From NCBI GenBank assembly GCA_963835465.1, contig CAWIFR010000004.1:1-64000 (forward strand): a stretch of DNA of 64,000 bases, given 5' to 3'. The notes under the pieces are model-generated. The model made no database searches and was not told where the DNA came from. It saw only the letters and a list, made by a program, of their open reading frames with translations. The position numbers were made by a program, and so were the translations under genes. Of the stretch, positions 1-8,750 are shown piece after piece; the first letter of the stretch is position 1; each line of letters starts with the position of its first letter. The DNA comes from Bog-756 sp963835465. GTDB taxonomy: Bacteria > Actinomycetota > Acidimicrobiia > Acidimicrobiales > RAAP-2.

Positions 1-31
1 GATTCAACTGTCATCGCCGCGCGCATACTCC

Positions 32-598
32 ATGGACGTCCGGGGCAAGAAGGCGGCAGCCACCCGGCAGCGCGTCCTGGAAGTGACCCGGGAGCTGTTC
101 GTCGCAAAGTCCACGGAGTTCACGCTAGACAACGTTGCCTCGACCGCGGGGACGAGCGTCCAGACGGTGCTCCGGGCGTTCGGCAGCAAGGAGAAGCTGA
201 TCCTCGAGGCCATGGGGTCGTTCCGGGCGACGTTGCCACCCCGGGACGAACTACCCCAGTCCATCGGCGAGGCCGTCGCCTCACTCTTCGACGACTATGA
301 GGCCATCGGGGACCGGGTCATCGGCATGCTTGCCGAGGAGCACCGGATTCCTGGTCTCGGCGAGGTGGCGGCTGAGGGCAGAGCGCGCCATCGTGCCTGG
401 GTCGAGGCAGTTCTGGCTGCCCAACTCGCCGGCCGTTCGGCCCGGGTTCGTCAAGCCGTCGTGCCCGCACTGCTCGCGGCCACGGATGTCTACGTCTGGA
501 AACTGCTCCGGCGGGACCTCGGGCTCGACCGCAAGGCAGCCCAGGCGGCCGTCGAGCGGCTCGTCCGAGGGGTATTGATCGACGACAAGGGGGAATGA
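32..598 (+). CDS. TetR/AcrR family transcriptional regulator
   Basis: A 188-residue protein with an N-terminal TetR helix-turn-helix at about residues 8-55 (ATRQRVLEVTRELF, then TLDNVASTAGTSVQTV and FGSKEKLI) followed by a helical ligand-binding half with no recognisable subfamily signature. It should be a ligand-responsive repressor of its own operon. The ATG gives the usual short arm before the HTH, although the frame stays open to the window edge, so a slightly earlier start cannot be excluded. The next gene begins 3 bases after the stop, so the glycosyltransferase is very probably co-transcribed and may be the regulated target. Confidence 0.85.
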   Translation: MDVRGKKAAATRQRVLEVTRELFVAKSTEFTLDNVASTAGTSVQTVLRAFGSKEKLILEAMGSFRATLPPRDELPQSIGEAVASLFDDYEAIGDRVIGMLAEEHRIPGLGEVAAEGRARHRAWVEAVLAAQLAGRSARVRQAVVPALLAATDVYVWKLLRRDLGLDRKAAQAAVERLVRGVLIDDKGE

Positions 599-601
599 CT
601 C

Positions 602-1738
602 ATGGCACGCATCTTGTGGGCATGTTGGGACGGAGGTGGCAATCTGACGCCGAGCATCGGGATCGCAAGGGCCCTCGAGGAACGGGGGCACGAGGTCCAC
701 TTCTACGGCCGTCCGGAGATGGTGGGACGGGTGGAGGCAGCAGACCTCCTGGCGACCGAGCTGGTCCATGCCCGGACCGATCTCGACCGGTACGCGTTCC
801 ATCCACTGGCAACGGTCTTTGGCTTCACGAGTTCGCCGGCCGTCGGTCTGGAACTGGTCGACCTGGTGCATGATTGGGACCCCGACGTCGTGGTCATCGA
901 TGCGATGTTCAGCACGGCTCTCGATGTGGCGCACCGATTTGACAGGCCGACCGCGGTGATGCTGCACACGTTCTTCGACCGCCTGCTGGATGACTGGCGG
1001 GCGAACTTCACCATGCAGAGTGAGTCACGGAAGCGAGCCGGATTCGACGCGCTTCCCGACCTCGATACGTTGTGGGGCGAACGCGATCTCCTGCACGTGA
1101 ACGCACTCCAGGCGTTCGATGGCAGCCCGGTCAGCTCCTGGGCGCACGTTGTCCACGGGGCCCCGGTCCTGGCCACTGAGCCTCGGGCGGTGCCGGCGAA
1201 GCTTCCGTGGGGCACGGACGACCCGACTCCGATCGTATTGCTCAGCTTCAGTACAGTGCCTGAACAGCGCAGCCCCGAAATGCTGCAACGAGCCCTGGAC
1301 GCACTCGGACAACTTCCCGTGCACGTCGTGGCCACCACCGGAGGAATCGTCGATTCGGGGGAGCTCACGGAGCCGGACAATGCCCAACTCTTCGCGTTCG
1401 CCGATCACGATGGCCTCATGGACCGCGCTGCCCTTGTCGTCGGGCACGGTGGTCATGGCACGACGATGCGGACGCTTCGGCACGGTCTCCCGATGGTCGG
1501 CATTCCGGCCAAAGGTGCGGACCAGGCTCCGATTACCCGATTGCTGGAGGAATGGAAGGTCGGAGTAGCGCTCCCCGGCGATTCCGATGTGGCCACCATC
1601 CGGTCCGCAGTGGAGGAGGTCCTGGGGAACCCAGGCTTTCGCGAGGAGGCCGTGTTGCGATCGACTGCCTTCGGTGACGTGGATGGTGCCCCGGTCGCCG
1701 CCGACTCGGTGGAGGAACTGTTGGCCCGCAGCACCTGA
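602..1738 (+). CDS. GT1-family glycosyltransferase (MGT/UGT-like)
   Basis: A 378-residue GT-B fold protein. The N-terminus (ILWACWDGGGNLTPSIGIA) is the typical acceptor-domain start, and near residue 280 it has the nucleotide-sugar binding motif GHGGHGTTMRTLRHGLPMV of macrolide/UDP-glucuronosyl type transferases. The expected reaction is transfer of a sugar from a nucleotide donor to a small hydrophobic acceptor such as a macrolide, sterol or polyketide. It directly follows the TetR gene, an arrangement common for inducible detoxification or tailoring enzymes. The acceptor cannot be read from the sequence. Confidence 0.85.
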   Translation: MARILWACWDGGGNLTPSIGIARALEERGHEVHFYGRPEMVGRVEAADLLATELVHARTDLDRYAFHPLATVFGFTSSPAVGLELVDLVHDWDPDVVVIDAMFSTALDVAHRFDRPTAVMLHTFFDRLLDDWRANFTMQSESRKRAGFDALPDLDTLWGERDLLHVNALQAFDGSPVSSWAHVVHGAPVLATEPRAVPAKLPWGTDDPTPIVLLSFSTVPEQRSPEMLQRALDALGQLPVHVVATTGGIVDSGELTEPDNAQLFAFADHDGLMDRAALVVGHGGHGTTMRTLRHGLPMVGIPAKGADQAPITRLLEEWKVGVALPGDSDVATIRSAVEEVLGNPGFREEAVLRSTAFGDVDGAPVAADSVEELLARST

Positions 1739-1889
1739 GGATGCCGTGCCGGCCCGCCCTTCCGGCGGCGGGTCGACGGTTGGCTCCGGACCGGGTTATC
1801 ACGGGCAGCCTCTGGCCCGGAGACTTGGACGGGCTACGACCCTTCGGTCGGGACTTCTAAGATCCTGCGATAGACGCTGGTCCATCGGT

Positions 1890-3159
1890 CTAGTCCGAGG
1901 TCGGATGCTCAGCCAGTTCTCGAAACTCCTCTGGGACCCGGTGGGCGTCCGAAAGCACACTGGCGGCATATCCGACTGCGGCCCGGCCGAACTTCTCTCG
2001 GATGGCGTCGACCGACCGATCCGCACCCCACCGGCCCGACCCGGTGGCCGAGCCCGGGTGGCGGTCTGCTGGCTCCCTACCAGGCAGCGGTAACTCCAAC
2101 TGCAGTGAGTTCTCCTCGCTCGAAATTGGAAACCGAGATTGCCAGTAGCGAGATGTGGTGTTCGTTCGGATGATCGGCGATGGCTGCACAGGCCAGCTGG
2201 GTGGCCACTTCAGCCAATGTCAGGGTGGTGGAGATGGGCGCCGGCAACGTGACGGACCGGGTCACTGATCGGAGGTGGGCGAAGCGGACGCGGACGGTAA
2301 TGGTGCGTCCAGCCTGTTTGGCACCGCGGAGGCGTGCAGCCACTCGGTCGGCCAGGTAGCCGAGGGTCTCTCGAATCACGGGTGGTGTGGGTAGCCGGCG
2401 GCCGAGCGCCGATTGAGCACCCACCGACTTCGCTCCCCGAGGGCGCCCCACCGAGCGAGGATCGATGTTGGCCGACAAGGAAGCCAGCTTCATTCCTGTG
2501 GCCTTACCAATCAGGCGCTCGAGGATGGAACTGTCTGTGGAGGCCAGCTGCCCGATGGTGTCGATCCCTGCCCGGTGAAGAATGCCCTCGGTCACTTGCC
2601 CGACGCCCCAGATCAACCCCACCGGCAAGGGATCGAGAAAGGCCCGCTCGTCACCGGGCTCGACCACGACCAGACCATCCGGCTTGGCCACCTGTGACGC
2701 CACCTTGGCTAGGTGCTTGGTCCGAGCCACACCAACCGACACCGGCAGGCCGATCTCATCTCGAACGCGCCGTCGGATCCTGACGGCAATGGAGCGGGGA
2801 GAGCCAAACAGATGGACGGCTCCGGTGACATCGAGGAATCCCTCGTCGATGGAGACCCTCTCAACCAGTGGAGTGAAGTCGCAGAACACGTCCATTACCG
2901 CATCACCTAGTCGCTGGTACTCCCGGAAGTGGCCAGCGACAAACCGGATTGAGGGGCACAGTTGCCGGGCCCTCCAACTCGGCATTCCGCCTCGGACCCC
3001 GTGTGCCCTGGCCTCGTAAGAAGCAGCGAGTACCACGCCTCCACCAACGGCGATGGGGAGGCCATTCAGCGAGGGATCGAGGAGTTGCTCGACCGACGCG
3101 TAGAAGGCGTCGAGGTCGGCATGGAGGATCGTGGCAGAGCCCGCTGGCCGCATCCCCAC
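1890..3159 (-). pseudogene. dinB: DNA polymerase IV (DinB), Y-family, one frameshift near the C-terminus
   Basis: Translesion polymerase. The N-terminus carries the metal-binding motif HADLDAFYASVEQ and a second catalytic motif SIDEGFLD (families usually have SIDEA), followed by thumb helix-hairpin-helix and little-finger regions. The frame from the start stops at 2077, but the frame next to it continues from about 2120 down to 1890 with a typical actinobacterial DinB tail (SLQLELPLPG, then RSVDAIREKFGRAAVGY and RVPEEFRELAE). The span holds one base too many, near 2117-2122, so the natural product would be about 420 residues. The loss affects only the C-terminal part, so a 360-residue polymerase could still be made. 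Start is GTG 3159 or ATG 3153; an SOS box lies 9 bases upstream. Confidence 0.85.
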
Positions 3160-3167
3160 CAGGTTAG

Positions 3168-3183
3168 TCGAACGTATGTTCGT
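3168..3183. promoter_or_regulatory. LexA (SOS) box upstream of dinB
   Basis: TCGAACGTATGTTCGT matches the actinobacterial LexA consensus TCGAACNNNNGTTCGA at every fixed position but the last. It sits immediately upstream of the dinB start, as expected for an SOS-induced translesion polymerase. Confidence 0.8.
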
Positions 3184-4082
3184 AGTTCATCCCGAGTCAG
3201 AGGCCGTGCGCGGATCCTGGTCTCTGGCCGCACCAGCCAGCCAGCTGCCTCTCCGAAACCCGCTGTTCGGCACTGTGATCTGAATCCACTTCATCGGTCC
3301 CTACCTCGCCTGGAGCTCATGGGAAGCATGCTCCGGGCGACCGACCAGGCCATCACCAGCTGGCAGTCTGGGCTGTACTCGTCCTGTTCGTGCTGATGCC
3401 AGCAGTGTCCCATCTGGTCGTGGCTTTCTTCGGCCCCCCCTGACCACCGGCTCGCACGGAATTCCTTGGCTCGGTGATCCACCTGCCTCGCTCAGCGACA
3501 GGAGAAGGCGGCCTTAGGCCGCCCTACCGTCCGCATCATCGAGGTGCCACTCTGATTTGCAACTCCGACACTCGTGCGAGACACCGGAACCCCTCATCCC
3601 AGAACCCCGAACAATTAGCTTTGGCGTGTCGGTCGATCCACAGGAGGGGCACCGAAACAGGACTTCGCTCGAAGATCTGACCTCCGACATCGTGTCTCAA
3701 TGGAGCATGCCACGACGACGATGACCACCAGCAGGGTCGAAAGTCCCAAGTCTCCCTAGTTCCTCTTGAAGCCCAGAGCGGGGTGGGGCGGACCTTGTCG
3801 TTGCACCGCGAGCCTGACCGACCCCGGGGACGGACGGACGCCTGCCTCCGGATGGGCCTGATGGGGCACTCTTGAACTGATCATGCAACACCACGTCCCG
3901 TGCACCGCCGACGAATCACATTGAACGGCCGCTTCCAACAGCCGACTCCAGCTGGAGAAACCGCCGCTCGGGGGGATGGTGATCACGGTCGCCCACCGGG
4001 GCGACCCTCATGCCAGCGACCGGCGCCTCCGAAGGGGCTTTTGGCCCTGGCCTTGACGCGGTGGCGAGCAGATCCTCTACCT
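3184..4082. other. About 900 bp without a convincing gene
   Basis: No reading frame here resembles a known family. A frame around 3330-3450 (+) ends in a hydrophobic, membrane-like stretch but has no good start or RBS. A perfect 7-bp dyad (3507-3513 and 3517-3523, TTA loop) could form a hairpin but has no T-run. The region may hold decayed sequence and the promoter of the esterase gene. Confidence 0.4.
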
Positions 4083-5426
4083 ATGGACCTGAATGGATCC
4101 CCTCGTGAAGTAGTCCCGCTGAGGAGGGCGGCACATTCGGTCACCGGCGCGCTCGACGACTACGAGTCGCTGTTGTCGTTGGTCGCCGATCGGCGACTGG
4201 TGCTGATCGGGGAGGCCTCACACGGCACTCATGAGTTCTACCGGGAGCGTGCCCGACTCACCCGACGCCTCATCGATGATCTTGGCTTCACCGTGGTGGC
4301 CGTGGAGGGAGACTGGCCGGATGCCTATCGGGTCAACCGGTATGTCATGGGAATGTCGAACGACGCTGACGCAGAGGCTTCCCTCAGGGGCTTTCTCCGT
4401 TTTCCCACGTGGATGTGGCGCAACCAGGACGTGCTGGGATTCGTCCAGTGGCTGCGGGCACGGAATGACGCACTGGCTCACCCTGGAGCCAAGGCCCGCT
4501 TCTACGGCTTGGACCTCTACAGCCTGAGGACTTCGATGGAGGCAGTGGTCGCCTACCTGGAGCAAGTCGATCCCTCTGAGGCCGAACGGGCTCGACAGCG
4601 GTATTCGTGCTTCGACCACGTTGGAGGAGAGGGGCAGGTCTACGGTTACGCCCTCGCCTACCAGGACGCCACGCCCTGTGAGAACGAGGTGGTAGCGCAG
4701 TTGGTCGAACTTCAGAGTCGATCGGAGTTGTATCTCCGTCGGGATGGCTGGGTAGCCGATGACGAACAATTCTATGCCGAGCAGAATGCCCTACTGGTGC
4801 GCGATGCGGAGGAGTACTACCACCAGATGTACAGGGCCGAGGTGTCGTCGTGGAACCTGCGAGATCAGCACATGGCCGGGACGCTCGATGCCCTGATCGA
4901 GCACCTCGACCGTCAGTACGGCGCCACCAAGGTCGTTGTCTGGGAACACAACTCGCACGTTGGGGACGCCCGGGCCACCGCCATGGGCGCGAGAGGTGAG
5001 TTCAATGTCGGACAGTTGGCGCGGCAGCGATATGGCGGTGAAGTCGCCCTTATAGGATTCACCTGCTTCGACGGCTACGTCACTGCAGCATCGGACTGGG
5101 GCGAGTCCGCCGAGCGGAAGCGCGTTCGTCAGGCGCGCCCCGACAGCTATGAGGCCCTGCTACACGGAGTCGGCATCCCGCAATTCTGGCTGAACACAGC
5201 CGAGGCCGACGTGCAGGAAGCTCTCTCTCGCCCCAGACTCGAACGGGCCATCGGTGTTGTCTACCGGCCCGAGACCGAGCTCCAGAGTCACTACTTCGAG
5301 GCTCGGCTGGCCCAGCAGTTCGATGCCGTGATCCACCTCGACGGAACGCACGCCCTCGAGCCACTCGAACGCACGGCACAGTGGGATCTCGGAGAACCCG
5401 CTGAGACGTATCCGACGGGATTCTGA
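4083..5426 (+). CDS. Erythromycin esterase family protein
   Basis: Starting at ATG 4083 this is a 447-residue protein of the EreA/SusB-like esterase family. Residues 42-51 carry the diagnostic IGEASHGTHE segment with the active-site histidine, and a second family motif VVWEHNSHVGDARA lies in the middle. EreA/EreB hydrolyse the macrolactone ring of erythromycin, but most environmental members have unknown substrates. The frame is open upstream to 3900, but those codons show no family similarity and the motif spacing fits ATG 4083. It is a single gene, flanked by a long noncoding stretch and a degraded doc fragment. Confidence 0.85.
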   Translation: MDLNGSPREVVPLRRAAHSVTGALDDYESLLSLVADRRLVLIGEASHGTHEFYRERARLTRRLIDDLGFTVVAVEGDWPDAYRVNRYVMGMSNDADAEASLRGFLRFPTWMWRNQDVLGFVQWLRARNDALAHPGAKARFYGLDLYSLRTSMEAVVAYLEQVDPSEAERARQRYSCFDHVGGEGQVYGYALAYQDATPCENEVVAQLVELQSRSELYLRRDGWVADDEQFYAEQNALLVRDAEEYYHQMYRAEVSSWNLRDQHMAGTLDALIEHLDRQYGATKVVVWEHNSHVGDARATAMGARGEFNVGQLARQRYGGEVALIGFTCFDGYVTAASDWGESAERKRVRQARPDSYEALLHGVGIPQFWLNTAEADVQEALSRPRLERAIGVVYRPETELQSHYFEARLAQQFDAVIHLDGTHALEPLERTAQWDLGEPAETYPTGF

Positions 5427-5458
5427 GATTGGGCGATGTGGGTGAACCGTCGCCTGAC

Positions 5459-5698
5459 CCGGGGAGGCCAACATGGCCAGAGGTGAGTGGGGCAATCGAC
5501 GATCAGGCCGAATCTCCTGTCTCCATCGATAGGACGATCGATGTTGGCGATCGCATGCAGGCGTGCCGATTTGAGGGTGAGAGTCGGGTGAGCGGTCTCC
5601 CCAAGGGCAATTGATCGGGTCTTGCCAATCCTGAGTCCAGGCAAGCCGACGTTGTGGACCGGTCCGATGTCAAGCATCCGAATTGGTCCGAGGAGGTC
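5459..5698 (-). pseudogene. Degraded Doc (death-on-curing) toxin fragment, copy 1
   Basis: On the minus strand a fragment (LLGPIRMLDIGPVHN ... HPTLTLKSARLHAIA ... PIDGDRRFG) aligns over about 58 residues with the Doc-like product at 8.5 kb (RMLGIGQVRDNG ... CPTVTLNSAALLHSLA ... LADGNKRLG). The Fic-fold AMPylation/phosphorylation motif HxxxDGNKR is eroded to RPIDGDRR, the catalytic histidine is gone, and the C-terminal third is unrecognisable. There is no plausible start codon or antitoxin. It looks like an old paralogue of the 8.5 kb copy, with similarity still visible at DNA level. Confidence 0.6.
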
Positions 5699-5746
5699 GT
5701 CCGGGCCGAGGTGCCCGACCCGGCCCATTCGGCTGTAACGCCCGAT

Positions 5747-6370
5747 TCAGCGGAGCAGGGAGGACACCACATTGATGACCAGGGCAACGATTACCGCTCC
5801 GTAGAGGTAGGAGAGCAAGGCGTGGCCAAGCGCGACCCTTCGAATTCCCTTCATCGTGAGGTTTGTATCTGAAACCTGGAATGTCATTCCGATAGTCAAG
5901 GAGAGATAGGCGAAGTCCAGATATGTGGGCGGGTCATCTTCGTTGAAGTCGATTCCTCCGACCGGCATGCGGTAGTAGGTACGGGCATAGCGAAGGGCAA
6001 AGACGGTGTGCACCAGTCCCCACGTCAAGGCCACGCTCAGGACCCCCAGTGCGATCAGATACGCCTTGGTCGCTCCGGCTGCATGAGCCGCCTTGATCAA
6101 GACCAATCCCACGGCAGCGAGCAGGGCTACTCCCGATGACAACACGATCAACTCGGTCAGATGGACGCTTGTATCTTCCCGGCTCGCATGGCTCTTGGTC
6201 TGGGTGGCATCAAATTTCCATACCGAGACCCAGATCCAACTACTTAGGAAAGCAGCTCCGGCACTCCAACCGATCAAGATCGATGCCTGCCAGCCGGTGA
6301 ACTGCGAGGAGATCAGCCCAACAGCCACCCCGAGCGCAGCGCCTGACGCGACGCGGACGCCTGCTCTCAC
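5747..6370 (-). CDS. DUF1345 family membrane protein
   Basis: A 207-residue integral membrane protein of the DUF1345 family (function unknown). It has hydrophobic helices near residues 5-25, 27-47, 75-95, 103-125 and 183-205, and the family's conserved central segments RYARTYY and DFAYLSLTIGMTFQVSDT. Its GTG start overlaps the stop of the small hydrophobic protein upstream in a 4-base GTGA, so the two are translationally coupled. The two products may act together in the membrane. Confidence 0.8.
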   Translation of the reverse strand: MRAGVRVASGAALGVAVGLISSQFTGWQASILIGWSAGAAFLSSWIWVSVWKFDATQTKSHASREDTSVHLTELIVLSSGVALLAAVGLVLIKAAHAAGATKAYLIALGVLSVALTWGLVHTVFALRYARTYYRMPVGGIDFNEDDPPTYLDFAYLSLTIGMTFQVSDTNLTMKGIRRVALGHALLSYLYGAVIVALVINVVSSLLR

Positions 6371-6525
6371 GTCCCTCGTTTACCCGATCTCTTGCCTGCG
6401 CTCAGCCCCAGCCCAATGAGCCAAGCAATGAAGAAGACTACGGCGACGATCCACAGGACGTGGATGGCAAATCCCACCCCCGCCAGGATCAGCGCAATAA
6501 CGAGCAGTACCAGGATTAGTCCCAT
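6367..6525 (-). CDS. Small hydrophobic membrane protein (52 aa)
   Basis: A 52-residue protein starting at ATG 6525: about 40 hydrophobic residues forming one or two membrane helices (MGLILVLLVIALILAGVGF, then VLWIVAVVFFIAWLIG) and a basic tail (GKRSGKRGT). Short proteins of this shape are widespread in actinobacteria and have no known function. Its TGA overlaps the GTG start of the DUF1345 gene by four bases, which supports both genes being real and co-translated. Confidence 0.6.
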   Translation of the reverse strand: MGLILVLLVIALILAGVGFAIHVLWIVAVVFFIAWLIGLGLSAGKRSGKRGT

Positions 6526-6672
6526 GCTCTGACCCTACGCCCGATCCACGGGATGACATCCAGGTTGGTCCGGTCACCGTGGGTGCGTAGGAATTCGGAA
6601 GGACGGTCGAGTGCCGGCGCACAGTTCTGGAGCGCGAGCTCCTCGGCAGACTGTCCCACCAAGGCCCGGGCG

Positions 6673-6879
6673 TTACTCCTCCAACTCCCACCTCGGCGTA
6701 GATTCGGCACACTCGGGGCACCGTCTTCGCTGGCCGACTGTGGCCCAGCTATACGTCTGCTCACGGAATTCTATTGGGATGATTCGCCCAGCTTCACAGG
6801 CGGCACGGCAGTGCCAGACCAAGGCTGCATCAGGACGCCGATCAAACCAGAATCCCTCGTCCCAGTCGACTTCGACCAT
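6673..6879 (-). CDS. Hypothetical small protein with CPEC motif
   Basis: A 68-residue frame from ATG 6879, rich in acidic and aromatic residues (EVDWDEGFWFDRRPDAALVW), with an internal Cys and a C-terminal CPEC motif that could take part in metal binding. I recognise no family. An overlapping remnant of a short-chain dehydrogenase on the other strand begins just beyond its start, so the region is rearranged. Coding character is moderate. Confidence 0.4.
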   Translation of the reverse strand: MVEVDWDEGFWFDRRPDAALVWHCRAACEAGRIIPIEFREQTYSWATVGQRRRCPECAESTPRWELEE

Positions 6880-6910
6880 ACCCAACGGTACGCCCACATC
6901 AGACCACCAC

Positions 6911-7165
6911 GCCGCTGCGTACGCCGACCGCAACATTCGCGCGAATGCCGTCGCACCTGCCGTAGTCGTCGACCGCGGTATCCAGGAGTCGGCCGGCGGC
7001 CCACTCGGCGACACGCTTGCGCCGATCTCCTAAGGTCAACTCGTCGGCCGGCCCGGTTATCCCGAAAGGACTGCCACGGCCGTCGCCTACCTGTTGTCCG
7101 ACGAGGCCGCGTTCATCACCGGCCAGACCCTCACCATCGACGGTGGCTATACCGCACACCGCTGA
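6911..7165 (+). pseudogene. Short-chain dehydrogenase (SDR) 3' remnant
   Basis: Only the last third of an SDR is left. AAAYADRNIRANAVAPAVVV corresponds to the region after the catalytic Lys (usually IRVNAVAPG), and ATAVAYLLSDEAAFITGQ with TIDGGYTAHR is the classical C-terminus. A TAA at 7031-7033 interrupts the same frame, and there is no Rossmann N-terminus or YxxxK upstream. It is a truncated, non-functional relic. Confidence 0.75.
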
Positions 7166-7294
7166 ACCGGAGCACGACCCTAATGGATCACCGGTCCTTT
7201 GAGGGACTGGGTACCTGCAATCGGATGCGGCGGTTGGGGCAGCGCCAGCGGTCCCTCTTGATGCCCGACTCGATCATGCACAGCTAGCTCTCAC

Positions 7295-8173
7295 CTAATT
7301 GGCCGGTTCGGAGGTGACACCCCATCGGCGGGCCAACTCGACAACCCAGAGTTCTGCATCATCGGGGCTCTCCGGGGGTGCTTCGACTACGACCAGCTCG
7401 TCCACTCCCAGCTCGTCCAGTGTGGCTACGTCTCCGGGGGAACCATCCCGAAGTGACACGGCAACCTCTATCGAAGTCCGAGCCCTGCCCATCTGCACAC
7501 AACGGGCCGCCAGCGCTTCAAGGCGATCAGGGAGCTCATCGACGGGAAGGTTGAAGCCGTACCAGCCGTCGCCGTAGGCCACGATCCGCTCCAGTGCAGC
7601 ATCGCTGTTTCCACCCAGGACCACCGGTATCCGTCGGTTCCGATACGGCTTGGGGTAGCACCGCACCTCCTGAAAGCGCACGAACTCACCTTCGTAGGAT
7701 GAGTAATCGCCGTGCCAAAGGGTGCGCATTGCTTCGACGTATTCGTGATTGCGTCTGGCGCGGTCATGGAAGGGGATTCCAAGCGCGGCAAACTCCTCCG
7801 AGGACCATCCGATCCCGATACCGAGTGCGAACCGCCCCTTGGAAAGCACATCCAGACTTGCCGCCTGCTTCGCCACGAGTATCGGATTGTGCTGAGGCAG
7901 CAGGAGTATCCCAGTCCCGATGCGGATTCGAGAGGTGAGCGCGGCCACGAAGGCCAGGGACACCAGAGGATCTAGCCAGTCGGCGTTCGACGGGACGGCG
8001 ATGAGCCCATCGGGGGCATACGGGTATGGCGAATCGGGACGATCCACCATGACGACGTGCTCTCCACACCAGAGCGTGGAGAATCCAGCGGTATCGGCCA
8101 CGTGGGCGACGGCCTCAATAACCGAGGGGTCCGCTCCGGAACCGATGCCAAGGGCATGCAGTCCAATATGCAC
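7295..8173 (-). CDS. LLM class F420-dependent oxidoreductase
   Basis: A 292-residue TIM-barrel luciferase-like monooxygenase-fold protein. Visible family features are LWCGEHVVM near residue 35, LTSRIRIGTGILLLPQHNP near 80-100, LGIGIGWSSEEFAALG near 118 and VVLGGNSDAALERI near 165. The arrangement is that of the F420-dependent LLM subfamily of actinobacteria, which transfers hydride between F420 and an unknown substrate. It is likely cytoplasmic and monocistronic, since both flanks are remnants. Confidence 0.85.
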   Translation of the reverse strand: MHIGLHALGIGSGADPSVIEAVAHVADTAGFSTLWCGEHVVMVDRPDSPYPYAPDGLIAVPSNADWLDPLVSLAFVAALTSRIRIGTGILLLPQHNPILVAKQAASLDVLSKGRFALGIGIGWSSEEFAALGIPFHDRARRNHEYVEAMRTLWHGDYSSYEGEFVRFQEVRCYPKPYRNRRIPVVLGGNSDAALERIVAYGDGWYGFNLPVDELPDRLEALAARCVQMGRARTSIEVAVSLRDGSPGDVATLDELGVDELVVVEAPPESPDDAELWVVELARRWGVTSEPAN

Positions 8174-8331
8174 ATCCCGATTCTTTCACCACCACCCGAG
8201 GCGGGTCGCTGGACCGTCCCCACGATGGGTCCTTACCCGCTGAGTCGGGCCTCAGCCTGGGATGCTGGAGACAGCGGCAGAGAGCGACTCCACTGTGCCA
8301 GCCGAATCAGTCGGCGCCCAAACTCAGGGGC

Positions 8332-8722
8332 TCAGGGCAGGTCGTGTGGGGAATGAGCCCATGCATCGGTCCGAAGTCTGACGGCGATTGCGTGAACGTC
8401 GAGGGAGGTGCCTGCAATCTCCCAGACCAGGTCAAATTCCTCGTCGCCTAGCAGGTCAAGATAGAGGCCGTTGAGAGCAAAGGTACGCGACGGTGGCCAG
8501 CCGGCCCAATCTCTTGTTCCCATCGGCAAGAGTGTGGTTGATCGCAAGGGAATGTAGGAGCGCTGCTGAATTGAGGGTGACAGTCGGGCAGGCGCCTTCC
8601 CCGAAGGCACCCGATTGGGCCCTCGCAAATGTCGAATCGAGCAAGCCGTTGTCGCGGACCTGTCCGATACCGAGCATCCGTGTCAGGTCGGCTCTCAGCC
8701 GGCTGAGCCGAAGGCAGGAGAC
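8332..8722 (-). pseudogene. Doc (death-on-curing) toxin, copy 2, frameshifted
   Basis: A Doc/Fic-fold toxin in two frames. The first (to about 8475) contains GQVRDNGLLDSTFARAQSG, TVTLNSAALLHSLAINH and the intact motif HTLADGNKRLG. The C-terminal part then reads on in a neighbouring frame (FALNGLYLDL, DEEFDLVWEIAG, DVHAIAVRLR) to the stop at 8332. Doc phosphorylates EF-Tu and is neutralised by Phd; no Phd-like antitoxin is seen beside it. A single-base shift near 8475 separates the halves, and no clear start codon precedes the N-terminus. It is a paralogue of the more degraded fragment at 5.5 kb. Confidence 0.75.
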
Positions 8723-8750
8723 AGCAGGGGCGCGGAGCTTGTTCGACCTC

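Noticed and set aside
3507..3523. Hairpin GGCGGCC-TTA-GGCCGCC as a terminator
   Set aside because: No T-run and no gene end close by on either strand.
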